DNA from: Streptomyces celluloflavus
Lineage (GTDB): Bacteria > Actinomycetota > Actinomycetes > Streptomycetales > Streptomycetaceae
Length of the DNA stretch: 64,000 bases
Reading direction: 5' to 3'
Assembly: GCA_000720995.1 (NCBI GenBank)
Contig: JOEL01000051.1
Location: 1-64,000, forward strand
Below, piece after piece: positions 62,726-64,000 of the stretch. Under the pieces are notes generated by a model. It was given only the letters and a program-made list of their open reading frames with translations. It ran no database searches and was not told the DNA's origin. The translations under genes and the position numbers were made by a program. Numbering within the stretch: position 1 is the first letter of the stretch; the number at the start of each line of letters is the position of its first letter.

Positions 62726-64000
62726 GTGCCCTCCATGAACGATCTCGTACGCCAGCACACCGCTCTGAGCGACTCCGACCTCGAGTGGCTGCATCTGCTG
62801 GTCTCGGAGTGGCAGCTGCTCTCCGATCTGTCCTTCGCCGACCTCGTCCTGTGGGTGCCCACGCGCGACGGCACCCGCTATGTGTCGGTCGCCCAGATGC
62901 GGCCCAATACCGGCCCCACCTCCTACCAGGACGACATGGTTGGCCACCTCGTTCCGCGCGGCCGCCGTCCGATGCTGGACTCGGCCCTCGACGAGGGTCG
63001 GATCGTGCGCGAGGGCGACCCGGAGTGGCGCGAGGAGGTGCCGGTGCGCGTCGAGTCCATCCCGGTCCGCCGCGAGTGCCGGGTGCTCGGCGTGATCGCC
63101 CGCAACACCAACCTGCTGACCGTCCGCACCCCCAGCCGCCTGGAGCTCACCTACCTCCAGAGCGCCTCCGACCTCGCGCAGATGATCGCTGCCGGAACGT
63201 TTCCCTTCCCCGGGCAGCAGGTCGACATGGACGCCTCGCCGCGCGCGGGCGACGGCCTGATCCGGCTCGACGCGGACGGCGTCGTCCAGTACGCCAGCCC
63301 CAATGCGCTCTCCGCCTACCACCGGCTCGGCCTCGCCGCAGACCTGGTGGGCCACCACCTCGGCCAGACCACGGCGGAACTGGCGCCCGCCCGCGGCCCG
63401 GTGGACGAAGCCCTGGTCAAACTGGCCAGCGGCTGGGCCCCGCGGGAGTTCGAGGTCGAGGGCGCGGACGGCGTGATCCAGCTGCGCGCGATCCCGCTCA
63501 AGCCAAAGGGGACGCACATCGGCTCGCTCGTGCTGCTGCGCGATGTGACCGAGCTCCGCCGCCGCGAGCGGGAGCTGATCACCAAGGACGCCACCATCCG
63601 GGAGATCCACCACCGGGTGAAGAACAACCTCCAGACCGTCGCCGCACTGCTGCGGCTCCAGTCCCGCCGGATGGACTCGGAGCAGGGCCGCGAGGCGCTC
63701 AACGAGGCGGTACGCAGGGTCGGTTCGATCGCGATAGTGCACGAGACGCTGTCCCAGAACCTCGACGAGCGGGTCGAGTTCGACGAGATCGCCGACCGGG
63801 TGCTGGCCATGGTCGCGGAGATCTCCCCGGGCAGGGTGACCGCCCGCCGCACCGGCCGCTTCGGCATTCTGGACGCCGAGGTCGCCACACCGCTGTCGAT
63901 GGTGCTCACCGAGGTGCTGCAGAACGCCCTGGAACACGCCTTCGACCAGGGCGAACAGGGTGTGGTCGAGGTCGGCGCGGTGCGCGGCGGCAGCCGTACG
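62726..64000 (+). CDS. PdtaS-like sensor histidine kinase (partial, runs off the window)
   Basis: 425 residues are visible. An N-terminal GAF-like region (LVLWVPTRDGTRYVSVAQM) and a PAS-like region (GDGLIRLDADGVVQYASPNA) precede the HisKA_2 box IREIHHRVKNNLQTVAALLRLQSRR, with the phospho-histidine in EIHHR, and the start of the ATPase domain (TEVLQNALEHAF, N-box). The domain order matches soluble PdtaS of the PdtaS-PdtaR system, which signals through an antitermination ANTAR regulator. GTG at 62726 gives a leaderless mRNA; ATG at 62735 is an alternative. Confidence 0.88.
   Translation, partial: MPSMNDLVRQHTALSDSDLEWLHLLVSEWQLLSDLSFADLVLWVPTRDGTRYVSVAQMRPNTGPTSYQDDMVGHLVPRGRRPMLDSALDEGRIVREGDPEWREEVPVRVESIPVRRECRVLGVIARNTNLLTVRTPSRLELTYLQSASDLAQMIAAGTFPFPGQQVDMDASPRAGDGLIRLDADGVVQYASPNALSAYHRLGLAADLVGHHLGQTTAELAPARGPVDEALVKLASGWAPREFEVEGADGVIQLRAIPLKPKGTHIGSLVLLRDVTELRRRERELITKDATIREIHHRVKNNLQTVAALLRLQSRRMDSEQGREALNEAVRRVGSIAIVHETLSQNLDERVEFDEIADRVLAMVAEISPGRVTARRTGRFGILDAEVATPLSMVLTEVLQNALEHAFDQGEQGVVEVGAVRGGSRT

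Overview
This is a high-GC actinobacterial chromosome segment, almost certainly Streptomyces. The evidence is strong G/C at third codon positions, GTG/TTG starts, a wblC/whiB7 gene, sigR-rsrA, a dasR-dasABCD chitobiose locus, mycothiol-type redox genes, a TTA codon in a regulator, and several near-leaderless starts. Most of the window is conserved core chromosome. From the mycoredoxin/uvrD2/wblC block to the UPF0182 protein the order resembles the Mycobacterium tuberculosis Rv3193c-Rv3198A neighbourhood (family knowledge, no search run).

Layout. 1-5.1 kb is accessory: the 3' end of a serine-recombinase-like gene, then a leftward operon (unknown protein, APH-like kinase, SAM methyltransferase, HAD protein, small membrane protein) facing a rightward HTH-TPR regulator that carries a TTA codon. 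5.3-10.3 kb holds a mycoredoxin under a SigR-type promoter, a 1.2-kb gene-free tract rich in CCTTC repeats, uvrD2, and wblC behind an upstream ORF and a terminator/antiterminator switch. 10.7-23.8 kb carries an ABC1/UbiB kinase, a ThiF-like protein, a zincin, NUDIX, DUF2342, SDR, MoaE, a PDZ-Lon protease and UPF0182. 23.9-26.3 kb has two identical initiator tRNA genes flanking a Sel1/TPR protein. 26.3-29.9 kb has a Fur-type repressor divergent from catalase, a CBS protein and a histidinol-phosphatase-like protein. 30-31.3 kb is a rearranged TetR/SMR locus with a 126-bp tandem duplication.

31.4-36.9 kb contains rsgA, aroA, an M50-like protease, an SRAP protein, a hydrolase and an XRE-cupin regulator. 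37-43.7 kb has sigR-rsrA with its autoregulatory promoter, two HD-domain membrane proteins, a TPR protein and peptide deformylase. 43.8-49.9 kb has a penicillin-binding protein whose transpeptidase domain looks dead, and nrdAB under a cobalamin riboswitch and paired NrdR boxes. 50-52.5 kb has a Uma2 protein and an SSS transporter pair. 52.7-60.6 kb is the DasR/amino-sugar region: dasR, dasABC, a GH3 enzyme, a repeat-rich gene-free tract and nagB. The window ends with an SDR/TetR pair and a truncated PdtaS-like sensor kinase.

Links between genes: SigR/RsrA probably drives both itself and the mycoredoxin. DasR sites lie before dasA and nagB, and a fourth similar site lies before the PdtaS-like kinase. 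The richest regulatory elements are the wblC attenuator and the nrdAB riboswitch/NrdR region. Nothing was searched or computed; all family calls come from reading motifs.
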